A DNA stretch of 64,000 nt, taken from assembly GCF_003671495.1 (NCBI RefSeq), contig NZ_RCHN01000006.1, forward strand, positions 222,794 through 286,793. The letters are read 5' to 3'. Shown one piece after another: positions 18,268 through 27,838 of the stretch (position 1 is the first letter of the stretch; every line of letters starts with the position of its first letter). Below the pieces are notes generated by a model. That model was not told where the DNA came from and did not search any database. It was given only the letters and a program-made list of their open reading frames with translations. The DNA comes from Ketobacter sp. (GTDB taxonomy: Bacteria; Pseudomonadota; Gammaproteobacteria; Pseudomonadales; Ketobacteraceae). The translations under genes and the position numbers were made by a program.

Positions 18268-20313
18268 ATGAACCAACCGCCTTCCGACACGCCGCCTGCA
18301 CCGCGCTCCCGCATCGTCCCCTGTGCCCGCATCGAGTGGCAAGACCGTACTCCGGTGTCCGATCAGTTTGAGGACGTTTACTTCTCCCGCGAGGTCGGCC
18401 GCGAAGAAACCCGCTATGTGTTTCTGCAGAACAATGATTTGGAAGCGCGCTGGAGCGAAAACGGACTGCGTCAGTTCACCATTGCTGAAACCGGTTTTGG
18501 CACCGGCCTGAATTTTTACTGCGCCGCCGAGCTGTGGCGCCACTGCAAAGCAGAAGGCCACTTACAGGCGAACGCCCACCTGCATTTTGTCAGCGTGGAA
18601 AAGCACCCCCTGACCCGGGCAGACCTGGCCCGGGCCGCAGACCAGTGGCCGTCATACGACTGGATTTCCGACCCTCTGCTGGAGCAATACCCGGCTCCGG
18701 TGCGGGGCTATCATCGCCTGTATTTTTCCGCCGCCAATATCACCCTGACCCTGATTCTGGACGACGCCAGTACCGGCTTCAGCACCCTGGAAGGCCGCGT
18801 GGATGCCTGGTTTCTGGACGGCTTTGCTCCCGCCAAAAATCCGGGCATGTGGCAAGAGGAGCTGTTCCAGCACATCGCCCGCCTGAGCCATCCGCGCACC
18901 ACCGTGGCCACCTTCACCGCAGCCGGCGTGGTGAAACGGGGGTTGCAGGAAGTCGGTTTCAAAATGGAAAAGGTGGCCGGTTTTGGCCGCAAGCGGGACA
19001 TGCTGCGGGGCCAATTCCAGGGGGTGTCGACTGAAGAAACGTTGGCCCCGGAAGCGAAACCCTGGTTTCACTTTCACTATCCAGGACCCGGGCAAAGTGG
19101 CACCAGAGCCGCGGTAATCGGCGCCGGCCTGGCGGGTGCCACAGTGGCCAACAGCCTGGCGCGACGGGGCTGGCGGGTCACGGTGCTGGAGCAGGCCAGC
19201 ACGATTGCCAGCCAGGGTTCCGGCAATCCCACCGGCGTCACCTTCACCAAACTGAGCCTGCACGACACACCGCAAAACCGCTTCTACCAGTGGGCCTACC
19301 TGTATGCCTGCCGTTACCTGCTGGACACACTGCGCAACAGCGACGCGATAGAGGGTAAGGATTGGAACCTGAACGGCGTTCTGCGCCTGGCGTTCGATGC
19401 CAAGGAAGCCGCCGAGCAGGCCAGCCTGTTGCAGGAGCAATACTGGCCCCCGGAGCTGATGCAGGGGCTTGGCCCAGAGCAGATTCAACAACAACTGGGG
19501 CTTCAGACGGACCTGAGTGGAATGTTGCTGCCGGGGGGCGGCTGGCTTAACCCCGCTGTACTCTGCCAGACCCTGCTGGATCACCAAGGCATTGAGCTGC
19601 GCACTGCCGTTGCCGTGCAGACGCTGCAGCGACGGGACAACCAATGGCAGGTGGATGACCTGGGCCCCTTCGATGCGGTCGTCCTGGCCAACGCCTTCGG
19701 CAGCAATCAGTTTGAGCAAACCCGGCACCTGCCCCTGAAATCCGTACGTGGCCAGATCACCTACTGCCCGGCCACCACCGCCTCCAGCCAGTTGCAGCAT
19801 GCCATCAACTACCACGGCTACATCAACCCGGCACGGGAAGGCTTTCATTGTGTGGGCGCGACGTTCAATCCAAGGCTGGATTGCGTCCACTCGCGCCCGG
19901 AAGATCATCACTGGAACCTGGAGCAACTGCGGCAAACCCTGCCCAGCCTGGCACAAGACCTGGCGCTGGCACCTGCCGAGCACTGTGAAGGCCGCGTCGG
20001 GTTTCGCTGCCAGACGCCGGATTATTTGCCCATCATCGGACCTTTACCCGACGTTGAACGCTATTCCCGGGCCTTCAGCGATTTGGGTAAAGGGTTCTTG
20101 AAGCGCACCTTTCCTTATGGCCCTAATCACGCTGGATTGTTGATCAGTTGTGGTCACGGTTCCCGGGGCATCACTTCCGCTTGCCTGGCGGCAGAAATCA
20201 TCGCATCGTACCTGACAGGGGAACCGCAGCCACTGGACCGGGAAGCTCTGTTTGCGATTCACCCGGCACGATTCCTGATCCGGAATATAATTAGAAGACA
20301 ACACCCGCAATAA
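18268..20313 (+). CDS. mnmC: Bifunctional tRNA 5-methylaminomethyl-2-thiouridine biosynthesis protein MnmC
   Basis: 681 aa (E. coli 668). The N-terminal SAM methyltransferase part has AETGFGTGLNF (about 73-83) and the DUF752 pattern DAWFLDGFAPAKNPGMW. The C-terminal FAD part starts with AAVIGAGLAGATVANSLARRG (about 285) and ends with GHGSRGITSACLAAEIIA. The oxidase removes the carboxymethyl group of cmnm5(s2)U34 and the methylase makes mnm5(s2)U34 in tRNA. The ATG at 18268 is 63 bp from the divergent AEC start; a ribosome site is poor. Confidence 0.95.
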   Translation: MNQPPSDTPPAPRSRIVPCARIEWQDRTPVSDQFEDVYFSREVGREETRYVFLQNNDLEARWSENGLRQFTIAETGFGTGLNFYCAAELWRHCKAEGHLQANAHLHFVSVEKHPLTRADLARAADQWPSYDWISDPLLEQYPAPVRGYHRLYFSAANITLTLILDDASTGFSTLEGRVDAWFLDGFAPAKNPGMWQEELFQHIARLSHPRTTVATFTAAGVVKRGLQEVGFKMEKVAGFGRKRDMLRGQFQGVSTEETLAPEAKPWFHFHYPGPGQSGTRAAVIGAGLAGATVANSLARRGWRVTVLEQASTIASQGSGNPTGVTFTKLSLHDTPQNRFYQWAYLYACRYLLDTLRNSDAIEGKDWNLNGVLRLAFDAKEAAEQASLLQEQYWPPELMQGLGPEQIQQQLGLQTDLSGMLLPGGGWLNPAVLCQTLLDHQGIELRTAVAVQTLQRRDNQWQVDDLGPFDAVVLANAFGSNQFEQTRHLPLKSVRGQITYCPATTASSQLQHAINYHGYINPAREGFHCVGATFNPRLDCVHSRPEDHHWNLEQLRQTLPSLAQDLALAPAEHCEGRVGFRCQTPDYLPIIGPLPDVERYSRAFSDLGKGFLKRTFPYGPNHAGLLISCGHGSRGITSACLAAEIIASYLTGEPQPLDREALFAIHPARFLIRNIIRRQHPQ

Positions 20314-20336
20314 CATCAGCATTCAAGGAGTCAACC

Positions 20337-20729
20337 ATGTCGGCACTCAGCAAGCGTATCCATCTGTTTGGCCTGCTTCTGATTTTGACCAGTCCATGGG
20401 CTTATGCGGATTATAAGGGAGAGCTGGACCAAACCCAGGCCCAGGCGCAACTGCAGGCAGGGCAGATCACCGCCATTGATGTGCGCAGCCCCGAGGAGTA
20501 CCAGGCCGGACACGTGCCGGGGGCCATCAATATTCCCCACGACCACATCGACGCCCAGCTGGCAAAGATCGCCCACTTGAAAGACAAACCGGTTCTACTC
20601 TATTGCCGCAGCGGGCGGCGGGCGGCGATGGCGGAATCCACCCTGACCCAGCTGGGCTTCACCCAGCTCTATCATCTGCAGGGGGATATGCTGGGCTGGA
20701 GCAAAAACCGGTTGCCGGAGGAAAATTAG
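20337..20729 (+). CDS. Periplasmic rhodanese-like protein
   Basis: 130 aa: signal peptide (LFGLLLILTSPWAYA-DY, cut near 24) and one rhodanese domain with DVRSPEEYQAGHVPGAINIP and the active-site loop CRSGRR (Cys about 88). A single-domain exported rhodanese (PspE/GlpE type) that transfers sulfane sulfur to thiol acceptors in the periplasm. AAGGAG precedes the ATG; it follows mnmC by 23 bp and is probably cotranscribed. Confidence 0.88.
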   Translation: MSALSKRIHLFGLLLILTSPWAYADYKGELDQTQAQAQLQAGQITAIDVRSPEEYQAGHVPGAINIPHDHIDAQLAKIAHLKDKPVLLYCRSGRRAAMAESTLTQLGFTQLYHLQGDMLGWSKNRLPEEN

Positions 20730-20793
20730 CTTGGCACCATGGATCGCATCCGTAACGCGAACCGATCAATAACAATCACAAACAGAGTCGCGC

Positions 20794-22983
20794 TTGAATT
20801 CCGTTAATTCGCATTCACATACCATCTTGGTGGTGGACGGTAATGAAGAAAGCCGCATCGCCATCAGTGACAGTCTCAGCGCAGCTGGTTTCAATACCGT
20901 GGAAGCCAGGAATGCGAAGCTGGCGCTTGTGTATTACAAGCAGGTGCACCCTGATCTGGTATTAATGGATCTGGACCTGCCGGATGTGGCAGGCGGGCTC
21001 GAACTCTGCGCTGAACTCACCACCCTCGCGGCCCCGGCCAACGTACCGGTCATTGTGCTGTCCCACCACAACGAAATGACTCTGGCCGCCACCGTGTTTG
21101 ACGCCGGCGCGGCCGATTTCGTCATTCACCCTTTGAATCACCTGGTTCTGGTACAGCGCTGCCGTTACCAGATCCGGGCCAGCATGACGCTGATCTCGCT
21201 CAAGCGCCGGGAGCGCATCCTGGAGCACGCAGAACGCATCGCTAATATGGGAAGCTGGGAGTGGGACAGCAAAACCGGCGAGCTGATGGTCTCCAGGGAG
21301 TTCAATCGTATTCTGGGCTTTGCAGAAGATCGCAAGACCAGTGTGCGGGATGTGCTGGAAAAGCTGCCCGAGTCCGAACGACTGAAAATAATCCGGAATT
21401 TTCAGCAGGCCGACAGCAAACACCAGGGCCGGATCACACTGCACCACCGGGTCAGTTCAGACACCGGTCTGGGACGCACCCTGCGTCACGAAGCGCGCTT
21501 TGTCCTGCACAACGAGAAGGACTATTCAGTGTATGGCACCATTCACGACATCACGGAAGAAATCGCCCACAAAGACCAGATCCTGCAGCTGGCGTACTAC
21601 GACACCCTGACCCAACTCCCCAATCGCACCTTTTTCAAAACCCACCTGGATCACGCCATCAAGCAGGCCCGGCAAAAAGGTCATCTGTTGGCGGTGATCC
21701 TGCTGGACCTGGACCTGTTCACCCGCATCAACAACTCCCTGGGCCATGAAGCCGGCGACGAGTTACTGAAAAAAGTGTCCAACCGATTGTTGCGCACGTT
21801 CGATGATGCGCGCTGCACTGCGCTCAACATGCACGCGATCGACCCCCAGGCGCCGTTGGAAAACATGACCGACAAAATCGCGCGGCTAGAAGGGGACCAG
21901 TTCGCGGTGCTGATCAATCGCTTCAAGCGACTGGATGATATCATTCTGTTTGTGCAAAAAATGTTGAAGCAGCTGGTCACGCCATTCACCTTGCAAGGCA
22001 ACAACATCGTGCTCACCGCCAGCGCCGGCATCGCCCTGTATCCGGTCAATGGCCTGGGCTCGGAAATGATCCTGCGCAACGCCGACGCTGCCATGCATTT
22101 CGCCAAATCCCAGGGGCGTAACAACTTTCATTTCTATTCCAGTGATATTGATTTCAAATCCAAGGAACGGCTGTCGGTGGAAAACGACCTGCGCCACGCC
22201 ATCCGTCACAACGAGCTGGAACTGCACTATCAGCCCAAGCTGCACCTTAAAAACGGCGGTATCCAATCCGTGGAAGCCCTGGTGCGCTGGAACCACCCGG
22301 TGCGGGGTTTGGTCAGCCCCTCCCAATTCGTCCCCATGGCGGAAGAAATCGGCCTGATCAATGAACTGGGGGAGTGGCTGATCAACAAAGCCTGTCTGCA
22401 GGCCAAGCAGTGGAACGAAAGCGGCCTGCAACCCATCCGCATCGCCATCAACCTCTCCCCCATTCAGTTTCGTGGCAGCCCGCTGGTGCAGATGATTCGC
22501 AATGGCCTGCTGGCCTGTCGACTGGCGCCCTCGCAACTGGAGGTGGAAGTGACGGAAACGGTGCTGCTGGAGGACACCAACCGGGTATTGCGGACGCTGG
22601 ACGGTATTCGTAACCTGGGGGTCAAGGTGGCATTGGACGACTTTGGCACAGGATACTCCTCATTGAGCTACCTGACCCGATTCCCGTTCAACACCCTGAA
22701 AATTGACCGCAGCTTTGTCTCCCAGTGCATTCGCAAGGGACAGGCCGCCGCCATCATTCACACCATTATCCAACTCTGCAAAAACCTGAATCTGGAAGTG
22801 GTGGCAGAAGGCGTGGAAACCCACGAGGAACTGAAGTTTTTACTGGATCACCGTTGCGACGTGGTACAGGGTCATTATTTCAGCCCGGCCCTCAGTGCCG
22901 AAGATCTGGCTCAATACGTGCGCCAGCAGTCCTGGGTTACCCTGCTCGCCGACCCGGTGACCACGGCCAACCCCAGCCGCTGA
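20794..22983 (+). CDS. Response regulator with PAS, degenerate GGDEF and EAL domains
   Basis: 729 aa. A receiver domain (about 8-128, phospho-acceptor Asp in LVLMDLDLPDV), a PAS-like segment (about 145-260, NMGSWEWDSKTGELMVS), a GGDEF domain whose active-site motif is changed to EGDQF (so probably no cyclase activity) and an intact EAL domain (VEALVRW, TETVLLED, DDFGTGYSS, VAEGVET). Expected net activity is c-di-GMP phosphodiesterase under phosphorelay control; the partner histidine kinase is not adjacent. The start is TTG at 20794; no earlier ATG exists in frame. It converges with the UPF0270 gene, 5 bp apart. Confidence 0.88.
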   Translation: MNSVNSHSHTILVVDGNEESRIAISDSLSAAGFNTVEARNAKLALVYYKQVHPDLVLMDLDLPDVAGGLELCAELTTLAAPANVPVIVLSHHNEMTLAATVFDAGAADFVIHPLNHLVLVQRCRYQIRASMTLISLKRRERILEHAERIANMGSWEWDSKTGELMVSREFNRILGFAEDRKTSVRDVLEKLPESERLKIIRNFQQADSKHQGRITLHHRVSSDTGLGRTLRHEARFVLHNEKDYSVYGTIHDITEEIAHKDQILQLAYYDTLTQLPNRTFFKTHLDHAIKQARQKGHLLAVILLDLDLFTRINNSLGHEAGDELLKKVSNRLLRTFDDARCTALNMHAIDPQAPLENMTDKIARLEGDQFAVLINRFKRLDDIILFVQKMLKQLVTPFTLQGNNIVLTASAGIALYPVNGLGSEMILRNADAAMHFAKSQGRNNFHFYSSDIDFKSKERLSVENDLRHAIRHNELELHYQPKLHLKNGGIQSVEALVRWNHPVRGLVSPSQFVPMAEEIGLINELGEWLINKACLQAKQWNESGLQPIRIAINLSPIQFRGSPLVQMIRNGLLACRLAPSQLEVEVTETVLLEDTNRVLRTLDGIRNLGVKVALDDFGTGYSSLSYLTRFPFNTLKIDRSFVSQCIRKGQAAAIIHTIIQLCKNLNLEVVAEGVETHEELKFLLDHRCDVVQGHYFSPALSAEDLAQYVRQQSWVTLLADPVTTANPSR

Positions 22984-22988
22984 GAGCG

Positions 22989-23234
22989 TCACTGCGGCGC
23001 GCCGGAGGCACGCCATTCCCGGGCCGTAACAATGTGGACATTATCCATCTCCTGATCGTAGAGAATCACATACTCGCGCGCCTTGATTCCCCTGATGACC
23101 TGTTCCACCTTACGGGACAATGCCACCTCCTCCGCGCCGTAGTCGGTACCATCGCGGGTGACAAACTCCTCCACCAGGCCCTGCAATGTCTCTGCCTGTA
23201 ACTGGTCCCAGGGAATCTCAATCAGGTTTTCCAT
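22989..23234 (-). CDS. UPF0270 (YheU-like) protein
   Basis: 81 aa. The pattern IEIPWDQLQAETLQGLVEEFV-TRDGTDYGAEEVALSRKVEQV matches the UPF0270/YheU family, small soluble proteins of unknown function often next to hydrolase or kinase genes. ATGs at 23243 and 23234 are possible; I chose the latter because the family starts close to the IPW motif. Its start overlaps the 3' end of ppk2 by 17 bp, suggesting translational coupling. Confidence 0.85.
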   Translation of the reverse strand: MENLIEIPWDQLQAETLQGLVEEFVTRDGTDYGAEEVALSRKVEQVIRGIKAREYVILYDQEMDNVHIVTAREWRASGAPQ

Positions 23235-24069
23235 CTTTTCCATCCACCAGCTGCACCCGCAATACATCCTCACCGAATTCTTCTATCACCTTGGCAATCA
23301 CCTTGGGGTCCAGAATCATCACCCGACCGGTATCCACCACCTGCTCCAACTGATCGGCAATGATGGAAAGACATTTCACCCGGGCATACTGCTTGTTGTC
23401 CGCCGGGATCACATACCAGGGTGCAATTTTCGTGGCGGTTTTGTTGAGCATGTCCTCATAGGCGTTTTGATAGGCGCTCCAGTGGTGACGGCTTTCCAGA
23501 TCCGCCGTGGTGATCTTCCAGCGCTTGGTGGGTTCCCGCAACCGATCCATAAAGCGGTTGTACTGTTCATCTTTCGAAAGATTCAAAAACAGTTTGATCA
23601 ACACCACACCGTCATCCGTGAGCTGGCGCTCGAACTCCGCCAGTTCGCGATAGGCACGCCCCCACTCGGCTTCGGAGGCAAACCCTTCCACCCGCTCCAC
23701 CAGCACACGACCGTACCAGGAACGGTCGAAGATTGTGATTTCACCGGGCTCCGGCAGCTTTTGCCAGAAGCGGTAAAGATAGTGACGGGATTGTTCCCAC
23801 TTGGCCGGTGCGCCGATGGGCCAGACCCGCACGCCGCGGGGGTCCAGGTGGCGGGTCAAGCGTCGGATAACCCCGCCTTTGCCGGCAGTATCCGTGCCTT
23901 CCATCAGGATGATGACCCGTTTTCCTTCGCGGAACAGCGCCTGCTGGGCCCGCAACAGCTGCAATTGCAGTTCGTCTATTTTTTCCCGGGCTTTTTCCAC
24001 CTTGCGTTTGGGGGAAGTTCCCAGGTCTTTCAGTTTTACAGTGTCACCGCTCAGCTTGACCACTTTCAC
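23218..24069 (-). CDS. ppk2: Polyphosphate kinase 2 family protein
   Basis: 283 aa. The Walker A motif EGTDTAGKGGVIRRL (about 67-81) and Walker B DRSWYGRVLVERVEGF (about 130), with the lid region LRDPTKRWK-like (REPTKRWKIT), define PPK2. These enzymes move phosphate between polyphosphate and nucleotides (GDP/ADP to GTP/ATP or the reverse). GTG at 24069 is preferred because AGGAGG stands 9 nt before it; an in-frame TTG at 24099 also exists. It overlaps the end of the upstream one-TM gene and sits in a ligA-TM-ppk2-UPF0270 run. Confidence 0.9.
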   Translation of the reverse strand: MKVVKLSGDTVKLKDLGTSPKRKVEKAREKIDELQLQLLRAQQALFREGKRVIILMEGTDTAGKGGVIRRLTRHLDPRGVRVWPIGAPAKWEQSRHYLYRFWQKLPEPGEITIFDRSWYGRVLVERVEGFASEAEWGRAYRELAEFERQLTDDGVVLIKLFLNLSKDEQYNRFMDRLREPTKRWKITTADLESRHHWSAYQNAYEDMLNKTATKIAPWYVIPADNKQYARVKCLSIIADQLEQVVDTGRVMILDPKVIAKVIEEFGEDVLRVQLVDGKDGKPD

Positions 24070-24661
24070 TCGACTTACCCTCCTCGCGCCCGGGCTCAAA
24101 CAACATGGGATACAGGAATTCCTGGAACTCCCGGATCATGCGATCCATGGTGGTTTTGTCTGCCATGATGATACCCTGCTTATTCTGCTCATAGCCAATC
24201 AACTGCTTGGCGAGATTGTGGAATATGGTAATGCGCTTTTGCATGGACAAACGACTGCCACTGTCCATGAACGGCTCCAGTCCGTAATAGGATTTGGCCA
24301 ACTGATGCAATGCCTGATCCAGATCCTGCCGGCTTTTGCGGCCAACGCTGTTCCAGGCATCCGACAACGCGCCCATAAAATCCGCGTAATGCTTCTGACG
24401 CACTTCAAAAGAACGCTCGAATCGCTCCGCCTCGGCGCGCTGATAAAGAAAATGGGCGTACTGGTCCAGGATCTTGCTCTGGGCACTTTCCTGCAGCTGT
24501 TGGGCCCGGATCAGCTGTGCGCCCGCCACCTTAGTGATTTCATAGTTGAGATAGGCCATATACCCGGTCAGGCAGAATGCCAGTATCACCAGCACCAGGC
24601 TGAACAGGGGAAACCGGTTTTCCTTGAGAGTTACCACTGAGTGATGGATCGGTTCAGACAC
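24044..24661 (-). CDS. One-TM coiled-coil protein of unknown function
   Basis: 205 aa from a GTG start with GGAGG upstream, 10 bp after the ligA stop codon. One TM segment near the N terminus (FPLFSLVLVILAFCLTGYMAYL, about 15-36) is followed by a long, charged, helical region (KILDQYAHFLYQRAEAERFERS and on), so the bulk is probably periplasmic with an N-in anchor. The open frame extends 67 codons further upstream but that overlaps ligA in another frame. No family recognised. Normally it would be cotranscribed with ligA; that link is now interrupted by the island. Confidence 0.65.
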   Translation of the reverse strand: MSEPIHHSVVTLKENRFPLFSLVLVILAFCLTGYMAYLNYEITKVAGAQLIRAQQLQESAQSKILDQYAHFLYQRAEAERFERSFEVRQKHYADFMGALSDAWNSVGRKSRQDLDQALHQLAKSYYGLEPFMDSGSRLSMQKRITIFHNLAKQLIGYEQNKQGIIMADKTTMDRMIREFQEFLYPMLFEPGREEGKSSESGQAER

Positions 24662-24671
24662 AGCGCCTCCA

Positions 24672-25591
<920 letters not shown>

Positions 25592-25618
25592 TTATTATTG
25601 ATTTTGCTGGCATTTTTA

Positions 25619-27838
25619 ATGGATACCCGGCATATTTTCCTAGTTGAACCTATCAACAAGGTGCTCTCGAAATTGAACCAAGCTGAAAAAATGGAATATT
25701 TATCTTCCCGCTTCAATGGGCAGACCTTTGAGTTAATAAACTGCTTCATGCATGGGCGTAGCCCAGGGTGGCAAAACAAGTTGTCACAAATACTGTGCGA
25801 GTGCATCGGACTACTGCACCAACCATTAAACAATCGCGATATAGCCCGAATAACGCAGAGCCTACTCTATATACGCTCCTATTTTTGTCAGAAACATACT
25901 TATAGTAGTGCTAAAAGCAAATACAACAGCCTTTACTGCCTAATAAGTCACTTAATGAAGGAAGGCCTATTCTCCAAGTCCTTCGAAATCCCGCCCCCCT
26001 TTAAAACTACAGGGGATTACGAACAGTACAGAACCGAAACAGTCCCACAAAATATAATAAGCAAATTTAGAGTCAAATCCCCTGCTGACGATATGTTCCA
26101 GAAGACATTAGACTCCACCTGCCCTCCCAAAATATCAAAAAGATTAAAGGAGCACGTAAACTCCTTTAAAAACGCAAAGCACCATAGAGCACCATTGATA
26201 CAGTTTCTTATCCAGATTTCGGCTGTATCGCCAATATGGCACGAACAACCAAGAGTGATCCAAGGAGAGCTACTAAAATTCCGAAACGGCTTACTTAAAA
26301 ACAAACACCGAAACACCGCTTATTCAAACTTTCAAAATGTAAAAAATGCAGTTTCAGTATTAATAGAGCACCGATTATTACCACTAGATACAGAACTACC
26401 AAGCAACCTAAGGCGGTGCACTAACACCGCAAAGATACGAGCCGAAAATCCCATTATATCTAATCTAAACATCTACAGTGACGAGAGCAATGTCAGCTTC
26501 CGAACATCACACGCCTATTTAAAAGACCTAGAGAGCGATATCCGCGAAAATCTAAACATACTTTTGTATGAAGCAAAAAAAATAGTTCACGAAGGCTATC
26601 ACCTATTTCTTTCAACACACAGCATCATCGCAAAAAGCCAGCGAGACGAATTCATCGCCCACCCTAAAATGCTAGTTAAAAGAGACGAGAGCAGGAAGAA
26701 AGATAGAAAAGAACAAAACCCATTCTACAGTGGTAATCCCCTATCATTTGAAAACAAGATAGCTGCCCTTGACCATTTTTTTGACTTGGTGGCACAGAAT
26801 AAACCAATACCACACAAGACCGATCTAAGAAATAACACCAGCTTTTTGGGATATCTCGGATTAACGCCACTTATTGCTTCAGCTATGCAGGTAATCATTA
26901 CGGACGAATTGGGGATAAACCCCTACTCACTCTATAAAGTAAAAATGGTATCTGATGGCCATGGCCACGAATATGTAAAAGTGACAGATGAAGGGTCTGT
27001 ACGCCTAAAAGCACTAAAGCCACGTGGCCGCTTGGCTCGCACTAGCCAAACTTGTGGAAGCAATATTGCACTTTCCAAAATTGATGCCAGTGAAATAGAT
27101 GCATCAACTTGCCTTAAAATGGCTATAGAGATGACCTCCAGACTAAGAAAGCATACAGAAAATCAAGCACTATGGATTTGCCTAACTACTCGGCATGGCG
27201 CAATTCTCCCTACACCAGAAACCTTCCAAAACAGCTTCAACACAATAAGAAATAGAGCCGCCCTTAAAAAGCCAATATTTAGAAAGGCTACGTTGAAGAA
27301 AATACGCACATCAAAATCCGTTTTGATTTATTTAGAATCTAATGGTGATTCACTCAAGGCTGCCACCTACCTTGGTAACCATGTTAAAACTACTCTTGAT
27401 AGGTATATTCCAAAATACATCACCGAGCTAATTTATAGAATAAGAATACGATCATTTCAAAACATATTGCTATTCATGTCTGTCTCTTCAGAAGAATCAC
27501 CTGAAAGATCTTTAAACCTTAGCCCCAAGGAATATGAGCGGCATCTTAAAAATGCATTCGAAAATCCTAGCATGGGTGGACAGCTATACAAAAGCCTTAC
27601 TACCAGTAGAGATACAAACGAATCGACAGACACAAAATATTTTTGCGTCTCAGAAAAAAACATAGGATTAGCAATTATGTATGCGAGATCAGGAACTGAT
27701 GCTGAGCTAAAACTAGATTGTACTACAGTTCTAGAAAAGATAGCCGAAGGCCCAATCATCATGAAACAACTCCTCAGAAAAGCCCATATCACAGTTCAGG
27801 AAAAAATCTGGAAAAATGAATGTCACATATCAGCCTAA
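25619..27838 (+). CDS. Large degenerate tyrosine-recombinase-like protein
   Basis: 739 aa from ATG 25619 (an in-frame TTG at 25577 would add 14 residues inside the terminal repeat). The C-terminal part ends like a tyrosine recombinase: KKIRTSKSVLIY stands where the HxxR box is expected and YLGNHVKTTLDRYIP where the LGH and nucleophile-Tyr boxes are. But the box-I Arg is not visible (LGINPYSLYKVK at the GxRxSE position) and the HxxR His is Lys, so it is probably catalytically weak or inactive and plays a structural or regulatory role. It is the first gene of a coupled operon and overlaps the next by 19 bp. AT-rich codon use differs from host genes. Confidence 0.7.
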   Translation: MDTRHIFLVEPINKVLSKLNQAEKMEYLSSRFNGQTFELINCFMHGRSPGWQNKLSQILCECIGLLHQPLNNRDIARITQSLLYIRSYFCQKHTYSSAKSKYNSLYCLISHLMKEGLFSKSFEIPPPFKTTGDYEQYRTETVPQNIISKFRVKSPADDMFQKTLDSTCPPKISKRLKEHVNSFKNAKHHRAPLIQFLIQISAVSPIWHEQPRVIQGELLKFRNGLLKNKHRNTAYSNFQNVKNAVSVLIEHRLLPLDTELPSNLRRCTNTAKIRAENPIISNLNIYSDESNVSFRTSHAYLKDLESDIRENLNILLYEAKKIVHEGYHLFLSTHSIIAKSQRDEFIAHPKMLVKRDESRKKDRKEQNPFYSGNPLSFENKIAALDHFFDLVAQNKPIPHKTDLRNNTSFLGYLGLTPLIASAMQVIITDELGINPYSLYKVKMVSDGHGHEYVKVTDEGSVRLKALKPRGRLARTSQTCGSNIALSKIDASEIDASTCLKMAIEMTSRLRKHTENQALWICLTTRHGAILPTPETFQNSFNTIRNRAALKKPIFRKATLKKIRTSKSVLIYLESNGDSLKAATYLGNHVKTTLDRYIPKYITELIYRIRIRSFQNILLFMSVSSEESPERSLNLSPKEYERHLKNAFENPSMGGQLYKSLTTSRDTNESTDTKYFCVSEKNIGLAIMYARSGTDAELKLDCTTVLEKIAEGPIIMKQLLRKAHITVQEKIWKNECHISA

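Noticed and set aside
18652..19983. 443-codon frame opposite mnmC
   Set aside because: Shadow of mnmC; low-complexity Gln/Gly/Val-rich translation.
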